Notes under the pieces: generated by a model
What the model saw: the letters and a program-made list of their open reading frames with translations, nothing else
The model's database searches: none
What the model was told of the DNA's origin: nothing
Assembly (NCBI GenBank): GCA_021800645.1
Contig: JAJYYT010000066.1
Coordinates: forward strand, 1-7,517
Direction: 5' to 3'
Length of the DNA stretch: 7,517 nucleotides
Origin: Actinomycetes bacterium
GTDB lineage: Bacteria; Actinomycetota; Acidimicrobiia; Acidimicrobiales; RAAP-2
Part shown: positions 5,575 to 7,517 of the stretch, one piece after another
Position numbering within the stretch: position 1 is the first letter of the stretch
Layout: the number at the start of each line of letters is the position of its first letter
Program-made: the position numbers and the translations under genes

Positions 5575-6606
5575 GTGGCCCAGCTCGAAGCGACTTCCGA
5601 GCGGCCAGCGGGCGCGCCGGAGCCCGAGGCCGCGGGCTTGGCCGTCGAGACTCGGGCCCTGTCCAAGCGCTACGGCGACCTCCAGGCGGTGCGCGAGGTG
5701 TCCTTCAGCGTCGCGGCCGGCGAGATCTTCGCGTTCCTCGGTCCGAACGGTGCGGGGAAGTCCACGACCATCAGCATGCTGTGCACGCTCCTGCGCCCGA
5801 GCGGCGGCGCTGCGAGCGTCGCCGGCTTCGACGTGGCGCGCCAGCCGGAGGCGGTGCGCCGGCACATCGGCCTCGTCTTCCAGGAGCAGACGCTCGACGA
5901 CCACTTGACCGCCGAGGAGAACCTCCGCTTCCACGCGGTGCTCTACCACGTCCCCGCCAAGCACGCCCCCGAGCGGATCGCCCGAGTCCTCGAGCTCGTG
6001 GCGCTCAGCGACCGGCGCCGGGACGTCGTCTCCACCTTCTCCGGCGGCATGGCCCGGCGTCTCGAGATCGCCCGGGCGATGCTGCACACCCCGGCGGTGC
6101 TCTTCCTGGACGAGCCCACCGTCGGGCTCGACCCCCAGACGCGCGCGCTCATCTGGGACGACATCCTGCGCATGCGCGACGAGGAGGGCGTCACCGTCTT
6201 CCTCACCACCCACTACATGGACGAGGCGGACCATGCCGGGCGGGTCGCCATCATCGACCACGGTCAGATCGTGGCGCTCGACACCCCAGACGCGCTCAGG
6301 CGCAGCGTCGGCGAGGACACCGTGGCGCTCGCCACCTCCGACGACGAGACGGCCGAGCAGCGGCTGCGAGCCGCCGGTTGGCAGGTGCGACGGGCCAAGG
6401 ACGCCGTCGTCGTCTTCACCGCGAACGGCGAGTCCCAGGTGGCCCAGCTCATCGACGTCGCCGGGACGCCGGTCCACAACGTCCACGTGCACCGCCCGAC
6501 CCTCGACGACGTCTTCCTCCACTACACGGGCCGCCAGATCCGCGACGAGAGCGCGGAGAGCGCGGTGTCGACGCGTGCCCGTGCCTTCCGGGCCCGAAGA
6601 AGGTAG
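5575..6606 (+). CDS. ABC transporter ATP-binding protein, DrrA-type (ABC-2 exporter)
   Basis: The 343-residue cytoplasmic ATPase is complete. It shows Walker A GPNGAGKST (56-64), Q-loop Q103 in VFQEQ, the signature FSGGMARR (155-162), Walker B VLFLDEP (175-181) with E180, the D-loop GLDP, and the H-loop H213 in TTHYMDEADH. Residues about 245-325 form the C-terminal extension typical of DrrA/drug-exporter ATPases, ending in VHVHRPTLDDVFLHYTGR. After it comes a short Arg/Ala-rich tail. Residues 1-20 are a Pro/Ala/Glu-rich leader before the domain starts. Its stop abuts the permease start, indicating one transcript. The family powers export of daunorubicin-like drugs, polyketides, lipids or polysaccharides; the substrate here cannot be read from the sequence. 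The gene is divergent from purU across a repeat-bearing region. Confidence 0.95.
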   Translation: MAQLEATSERPAGAPEPEAAGLAVETRALSKRYGDLQAVREVSFSVAAGEIFAFLGPNGAGKSTTISMLCTLLRPSGGAASVAGFDVARQPEAVRRHIGLVFQEQTLDDHLTAEENLRFHAVLYHVPAKHAPERIARVLELVALSDRRRDVVSTFSGGMARRLEIARAMLHTPAVLFLDEPTVGLDPQTRALIWDDILRMRDEEGVTVFLTTHYMDEADHAGRVAIIDHGQIVALDTPDALRRSVGEDTVALATSDDETAEQRLRAAGWQVRRAKDAVVVFTANGESQVAQLIDVAGTPVHNVHVHRPTLDDVFLHYTGRQIRDESAESAVSTRARAFRARRR

Positions 6607-6633
6607 GTGACCGCCGTGACCGCCGTGACCGTC
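6605..6633 (+). promoter_or_regulatory. Triplicated GTG start region with overlapping SD of the permease gene
   Basis: GTGACCGCC, GTGACCGCC and GTGACCGTC follow each other at 6607, 6616 and 6625, giving three in-frame GTG codons three residues apart. AGGTGA (6605-6610) matches the extended SD complement of 16S rRNA and sits 5 nt before GTG 6616. It overlaps the stop of the ATPase gene and the first GTG. GTG 6607 itself has only AAGAAGG (6597-6603) at 3 nt, which is too close. On spacing 6616 is the better start, though 6607 gives the longest frame. Confidence 0.55.
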
Positions 6634-7482
6634 CGCGCCGAAGCGATGTCCGTCGTGGACCAGCCTCCCAGTCTGGGCGAAGAGCTGCGCACGGTCGGGA
6701 TGGTCTGGGAGCGGGAGCTGATCCGGTTCGAGCGCACCCGGTCGAGGATCTTCTCCGGTTTCATCCAGCCCTTCGTGTTCCTCTTCGTGCTCGGGTACGG
6801 GATGAGCACGCTCACGCCCACCATCCACGGCTTCGGCTTCACGAAGTTCGTCCTCCCCGGCGTGGTCGCGATGACCGTGAGCACGACCGCGATCGGCTCG
6901 GCCATCTCCATCGTCTGGGACCGGGAGTTCGGCTTCCTCCGGGAGATGCTGGTCGCGCCGGTGGGCCGCTGGGCGCTGGTCGTGGGCAAGTGCCTGGGCG
7001 GCGCGACCATCGCCTCGGTGCAGGGCACCATCATGCTGCTGCTCGCACCCCTCGTCGGCGTGCGGCTCACCGCCGGGGTCGTGCTCGCGGTGATCGGCTG
7101 CGAGCTGCTGATGGCGCTCACGCTCACGGCGTTCGGGATCGCGGTGGCCAGCCGCATCAAGAACATGGAGGGGTTCGCGGTCGTCATGCAGCTGCTGCTG
7201 TTCCCGATGCTGTTCCTGTCGGGGGCGCTGTTCCCGCTCTCGGGCCTGCCCACCTGGCTGGCCGTCATCACCCGCCTGAACCCGCTCACCTACGCAGTCG
7301 ACCCGGTCCGCCATGTCGTGCAGGCTGCCCAGCACCTCACACCCCAGGCGGCTGCCCGGTTCCCCGTCGGCGTCAGCCTGTTCGGCACGACGCTGCCGAT
7401 GGGGGCCGAGCTCGGCATCGTCGCGGCACTGGCGCTCGTCTTCCTGGCGCTCGCCCTGAGCGGCTTCCGGCGGACCGACTGA
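6607..7482 (+). CDS. ABC-2 type transporter permease, DrrB-type
   Basis: The product has up to 291 residues and is the membrane partner of the ATPase that ends immediately before it. After a cytoplasmic N terminus with an amphipathic stretch (about 25-50) there are six predicted helices: about 51-67, 82-104, 121-145, 152-182, 188-210 and 266-287. Between helices 2 and 3, WDREFGFLREMLVAPVGR (104-121) is the conserved coupling-loop region of DrrB/NodJ-type permeases. LNPLTYAVDPVR (225-236) before the last helix is the other family hallmark. The length is usual for the family. The start is ambiguous among GTG 6607, 6616 and 6625; only a few N-terminal residues differ. It probably dimerises and assembles with two ATPases as an exporter; the substrate is unknown. 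A strong hairpin begins within its last codons, suggesting the operon ends here. Confidence 0.95.
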   Translation: MTAVTAVTVRAEAMSVVDQPPSLGEELRTVGMVWERELIRFERTRSRIFSGFIQPFVFLFVLGYGMSTLTPTIHGFGFTKFVLPGVVAMTVSTTAIGSAISIVWDREFGFLREMLVAPVGRWALVVGKCLGGATIASVQGTIMLLLAPLVGVRLTAGVVLAVIGCELLMALTLTAFGIAVASRIKNMEGFAVVMQLLLFPMLFLSGALFPLSGLPTWLAVITRLNPLTYAVDPVRHVVQAAQHLTPQAAARFPVGVSLFGTTLPMGAELGIVAALALVFLALALSGFRRTD

Positions 7483-7508
7483 GCCCTGGCTCGACGAGGC
7501 TCAGTCGG
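7475..7508 (+). terminator. Strong hairpin at the end of the exporter operon
   Basis: CCGACTGAGCC (7475-7485) is perfectly complementary to GGCTCAGTCGG (7498-7508), an 11-bp stem with a 12-nt loop. The left arm contains the permease stop codon TGA (7480-7482). No T-tract follows before the window ends, as is common for high-GC actinobacterial hairpins. The terminator role is inferred from position and stem strength. Confidence 0.65.
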
Positions 7509-7517
7509 CTCGTGGGG

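Noticed and set aside
5186..5908. A 240-codon + strand open frame through the repeat array into the ATPase gene
   Set aside because: It is Arg/Ser/Pro-rich throughout and out of frame with the ATPase, whose own frame has the SD and all ABC motifs.
5494..7335. A 613-codon open frame on the - strand opposite the exporter genes
   Set aside because: Its composition is His/Asp/Arg/Glu-rich low complexity, as expected antisense to high-GC genes, and the + strand carries complete ABC motifs.

Overview
The window is very GC-rich, with strong G/C preference at third codon positions, frequent GTG starts and long spurious open frames on both strands. It has an actinobacterial (Actinomycetota) gene set: a DUF3054 membrane protein, a SCO1-like fusion and a DrrA/DrrB-type exporter. 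The class cannot be fixed from the sequence; a deep lineage such as Acidimicrobiia or Thermoleophilia is possible. No rRNA, tRNA, insertion sequence, CRISPR array or phage gene was seen.

Layout. (1) 2-622 (+) is the 3' end of an exported or surface protein ending in an Ig-like ASH/HYDIN-type domain. It converges on (2) a DUF3054 four-helix membrane protein, 619-993 (-); the two stop codons overlap in one CTAG inside a small hairpin. (3) A 150-bp divergent region leads to a two-gene operon. 1144-3003 (+) is a polytopic membrane protein fused to a C-terminal SCO1/SenC thioredoxin-like domain with the CxxxC and His copper ligands. 3000-4232 (+) is a translationally coupled secreted protein with an Asp-box (BNR) motif. 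The pair probably works at the outer face of the membrane, perhaps in copper or thiol handling. (4) A 41-bp convergent gap with a weak hairpin and an 11-bp tandem duplication precedes purU (formyltetrahydrofolate deformylase), 4274-5194 (-). (5) A 380-bp divergent region contains five tandem copies of a 16-bp unit next to the purU start. (6) 5575-6606 and 6607-7482 (+) encode the ATPase and permease of a DrrAB-type ABC-2 exporter, closed by a strong hairpin at 7475-7508.

The most unusual locus is the purU 5' end. The N-terminal half of the ACT domain is plainly encoded upstream of the first canonical start codon, with no ATG, GTG or TTG in frame. The best candidate is an ATC codon 10 nt downstream of a GAGGAGG Shine-Dalgarno-like sequence that belongs to the 16-bp array. 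The array carries five GAGGAGG motifs on the purU strand, hence five CCTCCTC anti-SD-like motifs on the exporter strand. Since 16 is not a multiple of 3, losing one unit would place an upstream GTG/ATG (5420/5414) in frame with purU. Non-canonical initiation, repeat-controlled phase variation and a sequence error are competing explanations.
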